Source: Epiperipatus broadwayi (Eukaryota > Onychophora > Udeonychophora > Euonychophora > Peripatidae). From it: a DNA stretch of 64,000 nt. This document shows, in pieces, positions 46,904-56,815 of this stretch (positions are counted from its first letter, which is position 1; each line of letters opens with the position of its first letter). Location: assembly GCA_028023455.1 (NCBI GenBank), contig JAQFVV010012446.1, positions 6,573,501 through 6,637,500 of the forward strand, written 5' to 3'. The notes beneath the pieces were generated by a model that was given only the letters and a program-made list of their open reading frames with translations, searched no databases and had not been told where the DNA came from. The translations under genes were made by a program, and so were the position numbers.

Positions 46904-49577
46904 ACATATATTCTATTGTAAAGGCACAAATATTGGAAATACAAGTGGAGTAGGATTCATTATAAATAAAAAGTGGAAGAACAATATTGTGGAGATTGAT
47001 GGCGTATCAGACAGAGTGGCAAGATTAGTTATACAACTTAATAGCAGATACCAAATGCAGATAATTCAGGTTTATGCCCCAACAAGTTCTCATAGTGATG
47101 AAGTAGTAAAAGATTTTTATATGGATGTACAAAAGGCTTTTGATCAGAGTAAACAACAGTTTAAAATTGTTATGGGAGACTTTAATGCTAGAATTGGTAA
47201 ACAGATGAAAGTGCTGTAGGTAATTTTGGTTATGGTAATAGAAATGAGAGAGGACATAGACTTGTGGAGTTTGCAGAAAAAGAAAAACTTTATATTATGA
47301 ATTCTTTTTTTGAGAAAAATGCTAAAAGAAAATGGACATGGAAGCATCCAAATGAAGGTACAGCAGAATTGGATTATATTTTGACTAACAGGAAATACAT
47401 ATTTCAAGATTGTAATATTCTTAATAGATTTAACACAGGAAGTGATCATCGATTAGTAAGATGCAAGATACGTGTTAATGTAAAACTAGAAAGACAAAAA
47501 TTGTTAAGAAAAACAATATTTACAGTTGATATTCCTAATCTTCAGAAACATTCTAATGAATTTAAATTAGAACTTACAAATCGATTTCATATATTAGTAG
47601 ATTTTGAACATGATTCAGATTTGAATGAAATTAATATGAAAATAGCTGATACACTTTTAAAAACTGCAAGAAAGATAGCTGGTACAAAAAAGCAGTAATT
47701 GACCAATAAAATTTCTACTGAGACTAGAGAATTTATGAAGAAAAGAAGAAATATGAAGATATACAAAAATGATGCATTAAAAAGAATTGAATATCTCGAA
47801 TTTTGTAAAATGGTGCGGAAAAGAGTTGAAAATGATATAAGAAAGTATAACTGTGAACTAGCAAGAAAAGCTGTAGAAGAAAATAAAAGTCTTAAGAATG
47901 TAAAACAACATTTTGGTATTGGTAGGAAATTTATATCTGCAATAAGAAAAAAAGATGGAATTATTACTAAAAAGAGAGATGACATCATGAAATTGGTAGA
48001 AAATTTTTATCAAGAATTATATAGTAATAAAGAACAAGTACCTCCTATATCTATTACATCTTCCGAATTGCCCAGAATTTTAAATGAAGAAGTGAGAAAT
48101 GCAATTAAATGTATGAAGAAAGGAAAGGCTCCAGGTAATGATGGAATTATAATTGATATATTAAAAGTAGCAGGTGAAGAAACAGAAAATTTTTTAGCAA
48201 AGTTATATACTAAATGTCTAAATGATAAAGATGTACCGGATGATTGGAAGAATGCAGTAATAATATTAATATTTAAAAAAGGTGATAAAGAAGATATTAG
48301 AAATTACAGACCTATCAGCCTTTTATCAGTTTTATATAAAATTTTTACCAAGATAATTACAACTCGTCTACAGAGAACATTGGATTTCCACCAACCAAGA
48401 GAACAAGCTGGATTTAAAAGTGGTTTTAGTACAGTAGATCATATTCAGGTATTGAGAGAAGTTATAGAAAGGACAAATGAATATGAGTTGTCATTATGTT
48501 TTGGATTTGTAGATTATGAAAAGGCATTTGATTCTATAAACATTTCTTCAGTGATTAAAGCATTGGATCATTAAGGTATAGATCCAGGATATTGTCATAT
48601 TTTAAAGAATATTTATAAAAATGCAACAGCAACAATTAGATTACATAATGATACTGGGAAAATCAACATTGAGAAAGGTGTAAGACAAGGTGACTCCATA
48701 TCTCCAAAACTTTTTACAGCAGTGCTGCAAGAAGTATTTTGTGGATTAAAATGGGAAACTAAAGGAGTGAAAGTAAATGGAGATTATTTAAGTCATTTAG
48801 ATTTCGCAGATGATGTAGTTGTTTTTGCAAATAATGCTTCAGAGCTGCAGGAAATGTTGCAGGAGTTATCAGATGAAAGTAGGACTAAAGATAAATGTTA
48901 AAAAGACTAAAGTAATGTTTAATCGATTTGCTCAAAATATGAAAATAAAGATTGATTATGATGAATTAGAAGAAGTTAACAGTTACAAATACCTTGGTCA
49001 GATTATTAATGCAGATGGAAACAATGGAGGAAATTAATCATAGAATTAAACTTGGTTGGAGTGCTTTTGGTAGAAATAACTTGATACTAAAAGGAAATAG
49101 GCCTATGTGTTTGAAAAGGAAGGTTTTTAACAAATGTGTTTTACCAGTTCTTACTTATGGATCTGAGACTTGGACACTCAATAGAAGAGCAATACAGAGA
49201 CTTCAAACCACTCAAAGAAGTATGGAGAGATGTATGTTGGGAGTAACAAGAAGAGATCGAAAACGCAATGTATGGGTAAGAGAACAAACAGGTGTTACTG
49301 ACCTCTTTGAAAAAATTAAAAGATTGAAGTGGAGTTGGGCTGGACATATTGCTAGAAGAGATGATAATAGATGGACAATTGAAATTTTAAACTGGATTCC
49401 AAGAGATTGTAAAAGACCCAGAAAGAGACCACATGTGAGATGGATAGATGAAATAAGAAAGGGTGCAGGGGTGATGTGGAGAAGAGAAGCTAAAGATCGA
49501 AGAAGATGGATTAAATTTGGAGAGACCTTCATCCTGCAGTGGATTGATAATGGTTGATAATGATGATGATGATGACT
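46903..49577 (+). mobile_element. RTE/BovB-like LINE, inactive copy 2
   Basis: About 2.7 kb, over 95% alike by eye to the copy at 58.8-61.7 kb. It lacks the first 95 or so residues (endonuclease start). Disabling changes are: loss of one 7-nt ATGAAAG repeat near 47205, making a stop at 47217; CAA to TAA at 47696; CAA to TAA at 48572; the frameshift shared with copy 1 near 48885; and a small deletion near 49020. Endonuclease MGDFNARIG and [37 protein letters not shown] and FADDVVVFA are all still legible. The C terminus GHIARRDDNRW..RRRWIKFGE is intact. The 3' end is a TGATAATGATGATGATGATG tail. Confidence 0.93.
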
Positions 49578-50420
49578 TCAAATTGATTAGTTCTGAAGTC
49601 AGTTGGGCAAAGTGTATACCAGGAAAAGTGTCTTTGATTGGTTCTTTCTCCAAGCTCCCTGCAGCAGTATCTTTGAGTGAATACTTGTGTTATGAAGTGA
49701 CATAGCTTACATATACACCACAAAGATTTTATGGTGCTAGCGTGTCTGGATCACAAGTTAAGGAATTTGACAGTGGGTTTCGTACCTTAACCCAATATGG
49801 ATTTAAATTTGAGGAAAACCGTCGCTAAAATATTTGAAATGATTTATTGTATATGTGGCAGTAAAAACCATAAGCTGTCAAGTGGTTTGCAAGATTTTGT
49901 GATAACAGGGAAAGCATTGAGATTGATCTATGAAAATACAAAACACACTATCACATTTGAGGCCATAGCTCATAATCTGTCACATTAGCACTTTAAAATC
50001 TTTGAGGTGAATAATTATACTATATACATAACTGTTGATTTGGAGAAAGCACTAGAGGTAGTTTGGAGCGAAAATCAAATCACCTTTTCATTAGAGACAC
50101 ACTGTGCATATGAAAAATTTTATTGATTATGTTCATTTCTCAATATTTTGACCATTTTTATGGTCTCTTTCAAGAATCAGTATAATTTTAATATAAACAT
50201 ACTATATATTTCTGAAAATGGGGATAACGGTAGATATATCAAGTTAGATAATAATTAATCATTTTAAATATGTAATTATATATATATCAATTTTTTCCTA
50301 AAATATATAATTAAATATTCAGAAATATAATAGACATTTATTCTAAAATTATATTTTTGAAAAAGACTATGAAAAGTTGTTGAAACATTGGATATTAATA
50401 TGTAATATAAATACATTAAA
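49578..50420. other. Unidentified, less AT-rich stretch
   Basis: Follows the LINE tail. 49600-50100 has higher GC and short + frames (e.g. NLRKTVAKIFEMIYCICGSK at 49803), interrupted by stops. I do not recognise them; probably another old element. From 50108 to 50180 the - strand reads CTTGAAAGAGACC, loop, ATGGTCAAAATATTG, the PLE-terminal type of hairpin plus AAA core in decayed form. Confidence 0.35.
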
Positions 50421-51120
50421 TGTCAGCCTTTTACAGCTATTGTACATGCGCTTTTACGAGTGTTAAATAATAAATGAATACTTTCACCGCCAATACAAGA
50501 TATAGCATTTAAGAAAGAATAAAATGAATCCACTTATTCTTTCCGAACCCAAATGTTTATATATGGGCAAATCTTAAGTACTGGCAAAGAAAGCATGAAG
50601 ATAAATCATTCACTTTAAATTACAGTTTGCGTTGTCTGACTGAATGACGTCGACGAAATGAAAGTATTCATTTGTTGTTTAACACTCATAAAAGTGCATG
50701 TACAATAGCTGTAAAACACTGATATTTAATGTATTTACAATTATAAACATCGCGCTATATAAATAAATGCTTATTTACATATTTTTAAGTTTCATTTGAA
50801 AGTGACGTTTAGTAAATTCTAAGTAATTTCGTCGACGTCATTCAGTCAGACAACGCAAACTGTAATTTAAAGTGAATGATCTATCTTCACGCTTTCTTTG
50901 CCAGTACTTAAGATTTGCCCATATAAACATTTGGGTTCGGAAAGAATAAGTGGATTCATTTTATTCTTTCTTAAATGCTATATCTTGTATTGGTGGTGAA
51001 AGTATTCATTTATTATTTAACACTCGTAAAAGCGCATGTACAATAGCTGTAAAAGGCCGATATTTAATATATTTACAATTATAACATCGCGCTATATAAA
51101 TAAATGCTTATTTAAATATG
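50421..51120. repeat. Nested palindrome/direct repeat Q
   Basis: Outer palindrome arms of about 230 bp (50421-50659 and 50832-51048) meet around CGTCGACG strings. The block TGAAAGTATTCATTT..GTACAATAGCTGTAAAA occurs three times: reversed at about 50425-50497, and forward at 50659 and 50998. The forward copies are followed both times by TACAATTATAA..CATCGCGCTATA and TAAATAAATGCTTATTTA. So the structure is an inverted dimer whose loop is a direct copy of the sequence that follows the right arm. No coding capacity. Confidence 0.85.
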
Positions 51121-51309
51121 TAATATAGTAAATTTCTATTTATAATTACATTCTTTCTTTTTTTTTATGACTGATTAGTTCTAGAAGCAAAAAAATTGAA
51201 GATTTTTAAAGAAACTGATAGTTTGAGATATTATTTTAATAGAAAAAGTGAATCACATTTTGTATAAAAGTGTCCTTATAAAAGATCTTTTGTATTACTT
51301 ATAAATGAA

Positions 51310-51610
51310 TTTGAATTAATAAAAACCAACACTTTTATTGTTATTTAGCAGTGATAATAGTATGAATATATAAAATTAAAATATTTGTCTAGCACTTTCA
51401 ACTCTAACGTATCCTTATCAAGGTAACCTCTGTAAAATATAGACATGTCTGGTTGTTCAAGTGATTTTTTTAAGTTTGTAAGGTGCCCATGTTTTATAGT
51501 TTGATAAGGACACATTAGTGTTGAAAGCATGTGGCAATTATTTTAATTGTATATATTAATAGTAGTATCTCTGCTAAATAACAACAGAAGTATTGGTTTT
51601 TATTAATTTA
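51310..51610. repeat. Palindrome G with hammerhead-like cores on both arms
   Basis: Outer ends AATTAATAAAAACCAACAC / CAGAAGTATTGGTTTTTATT and TTGTTATTTAGCAG / CTGCTAAATAACAA. Each arm carries a related core: + strand TTGATAAGGACACATTAGTG then TTGAAAGCATG (51501-51530), and - strand CTTGATAAGGATACGTTAGAG then TTGAAAGTGC (about 51388-51420). These are diverged copies of the same head-to-head unit. The - strand open frame of 61 codons here is a product of the repeat. Confidence 0.8.
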
Positions 51611-52002
51611 TAATTTGTAGCAGAAGGAATTTTTAATTTTATTTTAAATGAATATGAGTGATTTACCACTTGGATTTTATTGTGTATGGTATTAAGGGAT
51701 AAAAAGAAGCAGATGAAACTGTTGTTTAAATATATTTTTTTTAAACAAACAAAAATTAAATTATTCACTTTTAAATATTAGAAGTCATTAAAGCCATATT
51801 GTACGTGCATATCTTTGTTAATTGTATTTTTTGAAATTGAATCCATTCTGCTAAAATCTAGTGAATTATTATTTTATACAAAATTGTTTCAAATAGTACA
51901 AAACTTTATGTTTGCTGCGAACATCCTTGCATGCTGCTTATTATTTGACAGCTTAAGCTAATAAAACAAAATTATTTTATTTTAATTTTTTTTTTTTTCT
52001 AG
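51611..52002. other. AT-rich intron up to the VPS13 acceptor
   Basis: Nothing recognised apart from the T-rich tract at 51982-52000 that serves the exon at 52003. Confidence 0.4.
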
Positions 52003-52101
52003 GGTTCCGATGACGCACACACAGTTATTCACCATCCCGCAAATTACAACGATGCGATTTTGTATTCATTTAAACCCAAGGCCTTTTTTTCAAAAAAGAA
52101 G
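52003..52101 (+). CDS. Vps13: VPS13-like exon, end of a VAB repeat (HPANY...FKPKAFF)
   Basis: Exon of 99 nt (33 codons, phase 0) with a long T tract plus CTAG acceptor and a GTAAGA donor. It encodes GSDDAHTVIHHPANYNDAIL then YSFKPKAFFSKKK. 'H-P-A-x-Y-x-D-x-I-L-x-S-F-x-P-K-x-F-F-x-K-K-K' closely follows the strand-loop-strand after the CPYWMVNKTG motif in VPS13A/C proteins. This confirms that the gene runs on the + strand across at least 52 kb of this window. I could find no further convincing exon from 52102 to the window end, so the next exon should lie beyond 64 kb. Confidence 0.9.
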
Positions 52102-52710
52102 GTAAGATCCTGTTGTACTTATTTATGCTTTGCATTTATTATTAAATAATACAAACCAGATAGCCTATATACATTTAAATTACTTACACATATAAATGTT
52201 ATCATTTTGAACTGTTAATGAAGTATGAGGACTAACTATTGATAAAATAAATAATAAAAATGTTAGAAGCAGCTTTTTGAATATAACGGAAGATTTAAAG
52301 AATTTTTTTGTCACTATTCAATCATTAAGGTTTTGTAGAGCAATATTATTTGGCATCATGGTCAATATTTTTTCTACGTGGTTACCGAGAAAGAATTGTT
52401 TCCTAATAAAGAAAAAAATAATTGAGAAAAGGAGTGGTTTTAAAAAATTTTTGTAGTAAATGTGTTTTGAAATAAAAAAGGATGTCATCTCTTATAATAT
52501 AATTTGATGTAAAATATATAGAGGAAATATTTTTAAAAAGCATACATTAAGACAGGAGTGTAATACCATTTATCTGGAAACTTTGATTCCTGGGTTTTTC
52601 TGGATTAGGATAATATTTTTTAAGTTCAAAATATTATTAAAAAATAGGATAAAATGGACAGCACTTACAATTCTTTCCAAATCATTTTATTATTATTATT
52701 TTTATATATA
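52102..52710. other. AT-rich intron
   Basis: Start of the last intron visible. Nothing recognised. Confidence 0.4.
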
Positions 52711-52719
52711 TATGTCAAA

Positions 52720-52790
52720 GCGTTGACCGGGAAGCGAACCCGGGTTGGCTCCTTGGAAGGCAGCTACGCTAACCGCTACACCACCAACGC
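52720..52790 (-). tRNA. tRNA-Gly(UCC)-like sequence, probably a SINE head (copy b)
   Basis: 71 nt on the - strand, from GCGTTGGTGGTGTAGCGG through CTTCCAA (anticodon UCC) to CCGGGTTCGCTTCCCGG and TCAACGC. The acceptor stem pairs with one G-U, the T stem is perfect and the D arm is normal, so a cloverleaf folds and the Gly identity is clear. Against a working gene: one G-G mismatch in the anticodon stem, C instead of the invariant A58, a non-A discriminator base, and flanks (TGTCAAG / TTTGACATAT) shared with the two SINE-like copies at 18975 and 56716. Confidence 0.6.
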
Positions 52791-53159
52791 TTGACAATCA
52801 TTTTATTATTAATGTGAGAAAACATGTCAGTTTTATAGATTCAAATTGTAAAATAACTCCCAAAGTTTGTCAAGCTTCACGCAATTATACATAGAATTCC
52901 ACATAAATTGTCCAAAAAGTTTAAGACTTTTACTTGAAACAAATAGGTAATAGATGGGCTGTGGCAATTTTGAAAAAATATATCTCTCGATTTGTATTTT
53001 GTATAATGGAAAATCTTTTTGTGCTGGATTTTTTGTTATCGTGAGAGAAAAATAAATAGGTATGTAATAGTAAACTCATGAACTGTTTATCCATATTGTA
53101 TTAAATCAGTCTATATGATGGATCTTTCGTTATAGTGATAAAATAATATTACATTTAAA

Positions 53160-53404
53160 TCATCATCATTATCAACCATTATCAATCCACTGCAGGATGA
53201 AGGTCTCTCCAAGTTTAATCCATCTTCTCCGATCTTTAGCTTCTCTTCTCCACATCACCCCTACACATTTTCTTATTTCATCCATCCATCTTACATGTGG
53301 TCTCCTTCTAGGTCTTTTACAATCTCTTGGAATCCAGTTTAAAATTTTCAATTGTCCATCTATTATCATCTCTTCTAGCAATATGTCCAGCCCAACTCCA
53401 CTTA
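53160..53404 (-). mobile_element. RTE-like LINE copy 3, 3' stub
   Basis: About 245 bp matching only the last 75 codons and the 3' end of the LINE: 'ILNWIPRDCKRPRRRPHVRW', 'MWRREAKDRRRWIKLGE' and 'FILQWIDNG' then stop, followed by the same ATG-rich tail. It is abruptly 5'-truncated inside AAGTGGAGTTGG, as expected for target-primed reverse transcription. No clear target duplication was seen. Confidence 0.92.
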
Positions 53405-53814
53405 AATAGCTATATGGAAATGGGACTTGGTTCTCTTAACAACATAATATAAAGCTATTAGAAAAATTTAATGTAAGGTACTCAATAATATTCTGAAAAT
53501 ATAATGGTAACGTCCTAAACTAATCAGTATGTTCTTCATCTGGATAGATGTGGTGATTCTGGATCTTCCACTATAAAGACATATCATTGGATTGAATATG
53601 TGAAAGAAATGAAGATAAAAAAATTATATATATATTTTATAGATAATTACATAAATTAACAGATCTTTTTGATTACTTAATACTTTCAGCTGAAATACTA
53701 TGTAATTTTTTATTCCGCTGGAATTTGTAAACTAGAAGTATTTTTCTTATATCTTCTCCTTTACTTTTTTTTGCTTTCCTTCATATATATTACTTATAAT
53801 TAATCTCCGCATAT
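53405..53814. other. AT-rich intron
   Basis: Nothing recognised. Confidence 0.4.
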
Positions 53815-54106
53815 GCACTTTAATGCAAATTTTTTTATATAATTCCTTTAATTTCCAACAGTTTTGACTGTCCTGCAGTCTTCATCAGAGCACTTGCATA
53901 ACCTTCCTCTTTTTTTAAATTTAATTTCCTACCAGCTTTGACTGTCCTGCAGTCTTTATCAGAGCACTTGCATAAGCTTCCGCTTCCTTTTTATAAACTT
54001 AAAAGGAAGAGGAAGGTTATGTGAGTGCTCTGATGAAGACTGCAGGACAGTCGAAGCTGTTAAGAAATTAAAGGAATTATAAAAAAATTTGCCTTAAAGG
54101 GTACAT
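53815..54106. repeat. Palindromic repeat family F, copy 2
   Basis: Same architecture as the copy at 31990: two tandem - units (each GACTGTCCTGCAGTCTTCATC-like) followed by one + unit. The outer ends TTTAATGCAAATTTTTTTAT / AAAAAAATTTGCCTTAAAGG mirror each other. The + unit reads CTGATGA (54030-54036), A, GACTG-CAGGA-CAGTC, GAAG, CTGTTAAGAAATTAAAGG. The stem differs in loop and flanks from copy 1, yet the stem pairs are identical. Confidence 0.85.
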
Positions 54107-54827
54107 GTGTTGATTGATTATAAGCAATATAATTTGTAAACTATTTGTCCATTTTATTCAGATGCAGTTGCTTCTAATAGTCACTTCGAACTTTCTTTGT
54201 CTAATGTTTTACATGATATGAGATTACACACAGGATTGATACAAGAAGTCTTCAAGAACTAACTAGACAAAAGGACCTTTGCTCTATTTTATAATGTTTG
54301 ACAAAAATTCTATAATCAATTGATTACAAAAAAAAAATAATAAGCCTGATACATTTTGAATAGCAAAAACACATTGAAAATAAAATAAAAATATAACTGG
54401 CCATCTGGAAAACATCAGACAAAAGATTTCTGCTTTTAGTTTTAAATTTAACTAAAGTTTTGAGATTTTTATCTAATTAAATTAACGTCATTTGTGCTAG
54501 TATTACATGTAAAATGTTTTTTTTTTTTTTGTTTTTTAAACAAAATATTAATTCTGGAAGTAAAGATAATTTTTAATTAATTTAGTTTAAAATGTAATTT
54601 GTTTGATTGAACGTTAACTTATTTATCTGAAGTGAGAATTTTGTTTAAACAAAATACTTTAATTAAACTTAAAAAATATGTAATACATGTATGTTGGGAA
54701 CTTGCACATTCACGTACATATTTTCATAAATAATGTGGTATAATGTTTGGGTATTGACAAACTGACTCACAGCCACAATGTAGCAGATGATTAACCTTGA
54801 TAGTGTTTATGCATATATAAAATTCAA
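54107..54827. other. AT-rich intron
   Basis: Nothing recognised. Confidence 0.4.
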
Positions 54828-55092
54828 TAAACATCACATGACCACCACTTGTTATGCTTGTGTATAACTGTTTTAAAACAGGCAAAACTCACTATACGTA
54901 TTGCCACACACAGCAAGCTAGAGTAATCAATGGATGCCAGACGGCTTGTGCCACAAGCCAGAAACTAGTCTGGGGATATTGGATGAGTAAGCACTAGATA
55001 GGGATTTTATGCACAAGTCTTCTGGCATCCATTGATTACTCTAGCTTGCTGGGTGTGGCAATACGTATAGTGAGTTTTGCCTGTTTTAAAAC
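54828..55092. repeat. Palindromic E-family repeat, copy at 54.9 kb
   Basis: Arms about 54871-54952 and 55011-55092: TTTTAAAACAGGCAAAACTC and GAGTTTTGCCTGTTTTAAAA. The spacer carries CACAAGCCAGAAACTAGTCT and GGGGATATTGGATGAG in + orientation only. The arms share differences from other copies (CACTATACGTATTG, and an AGCTAGAGTAAT variant present on both arms), suggesting the inverted dimer formed from one source or is kept alike by gene conversion. Confidence 0.85.
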
Positions 55093-55405
55093 ATATATAA
55101 AATTCATTAAGGAAAAGAAATGAACAGACACAAAAATTGATTATGTAAGTAGATAATATCTAAAATAACTTAAATACTAAATAGTTTAATAACCTTTTGA
55201 TGTTTTGAAATAAATTATTTAAAATTAAATAAAAAGATCTCTATGATACCAATATTTTATATTATTTCTGATTTTTTACAAAAATCTAAATTTTAATATA
55301 ATCAAAAAAAACTATTTTTATATAAACAAATGTGTTTATTTTAATGGGCATATAATTATGAAAGTATTTTTTCCATTATGTTTATATGTAAAACGGGTAC
55401 TTGAG
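55093..55405. other. AT-rich intron
   Basis: Nothing recognised. Confidence 0.4.
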
Positions 55406-55411
55406 TATTAG

Positions 55412-55615
55412 TTCTGCAACACATAGCATGTATTAGACATGTTATGCCTTCTCACATTCATATCAATCCGCTGATAACTTTGTGATCTGACCAAAATAAC
55501 ATGTACACAGATCTTGTGCATGATATTTTTTGCAAGATTTACAAAGTTCTCGGTAGGTTGAATACGTATGAGAAAAGACGTACCATGTCTAATACATGCT
55601 CCCTGTTGCAATACT
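55412..55615. repeat. Inverted repeat with 16-bp perfect arms
   Basis: GCATGTATTAGACATG (55426-55441) is the exact reverse complement of 55584-55599, with TCTGCAACA and TGTTGCAATA just outside. The - strand is open for 74 codons across it (MKVAFLVLQQGACIRHGTSF..), but I recognise no domain. It is less AT-rich than its surroundings. Confidence 0.6.
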
Positions 55616-56010
55616 AAAAATGCCACTTTCACACAACTAAAAGTATAAAATATGGAGTGGAATTATATACGACTTTCACATGATTAAAAGTATAAAATTT
55701 ATGACAACAATAGTAAATGGAGCGGAATTTAAATTTATAACAATAATAAAGGTATATAAAATTGAGCAAGAAATCAATATTAAAAAGAACCTTTTAAAAA
55801 AATATTGATTTGCCATACAAAAATATATACAACTTTCACTCAAAAAACTTTAAAATTTATAACAATAGTAAATTGATATTAAAAAGAACATTTAAAAAAT
55901 AAATATTGATTTGCCATCAAGAAATATATACAACTTTTACACTGTAAAATTTATAATAACACTTAAAGATATGAATTTTACAAAAAAAAAAAAAAAGCCG
56001 ATCTTTAAAA
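55616..56010. repeat. Degenerate tandem repeats, about 100-bp period
   Basis: ATTGATTTGCCAT recurs at about 55805 and 55906. ATATATACAACTTT(C/T)AC, AAAATTTATAACAATAGTAAA and GATATTAAAAAGAAC recur with a period near 100 bp, and a shorter ACTTTCACA..TTAAAAGTATAAAAT form appears just upstream. Old satellite-like array. Confidence 0.7.
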
Positions 56011-56715
56011 AGTTATTGGTCCAAAAATATATAAAATACAAAACGCCATTACTCTAGTACCAAAATGTTACTTTAAATATGGACAAAATCACTAAATTAT
56101 TATTTTTTAAAATATTATTTACAAAAAAAAATATACACATACACTACTGACCGTCTAATATATAATAGGAATTGTCACATTGAAAATAATTGGCATTTAT
56201 ATTTTTGACACAAAATGAAGATCTCAGCTGAAAAATTTCTTCCCAAAATGGAGTTTTACTGAATAATGTGATTTTGCATTCTATCAGCTGATTAGGATTT
56301 TATTCTGTAATGAGAGATTTATTTGTTTATGAAAAGATTTTTCAAAATTTGGAATTACTTGAACTTGTCACATTTAAAGAATTGATGTCTGATCCACTTC
56401 TCTTATTTAAAATCTGTGGAATAATTTAAAACCATAGAGAGATTACACATTAGGAAGAGTGAGTTAATTAAATAAAACCCTTAATGTTACTCTCTGCTGT
56501 TACTTATCCTGAATAATATGTCTTATGTTGGATATTATTTGTAATGAGTCAAAATGAAATGAGGACCAATAATCAAACAAGCAATGTTATCATCATTCAT
56601 TTGCAATTAGATTAAATACAACTTAAATATAATCATCATCAAGAAAATCACGATAATGAGGCCTATTGGTAATAAGAATATATGCTATCTAAATAAATGG
56701 TATTGTATTTTTTTT
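56011..56715. other. AT-rich intron
   Basis: Nothing recognised. Confidence 0.4.
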
Positions 56716-56815
56716 CCATATGCCATAGCATCGGCCGGGAGGCGAACCCGCAACAATTGTCTGCGACCAACTGCTTGCTTGCAAGGCGACTGCGCTGACC
56801 CCTCGGCTATTTTGT
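56716..56815 (-). repeat. tRNA-derived SINE-like sequence, copy c
   Basis: On the - strand: GCCGAGGGGTCAGCGCAGTC (A-box-like), TTGCAAG anticodon-type loop, then a B box GCGGGTTCGCCTCCCGGCC and the end GATGCTATGGCATATGG followed by an A-rich tail. The end and B box match copy a (18975). The middle is longer by an inserted GGTCGCAGACAATTGTTGC-like stretch. Not a functional tRNA. Confidence 0.65.

Noticed and set aside
55408-55632. 74-codon - strand frame (MKVAFLVLQQG...)
   Set aside because: Spans an inverted repeat; no domain recognised and no second exon or homologous copy in the window.
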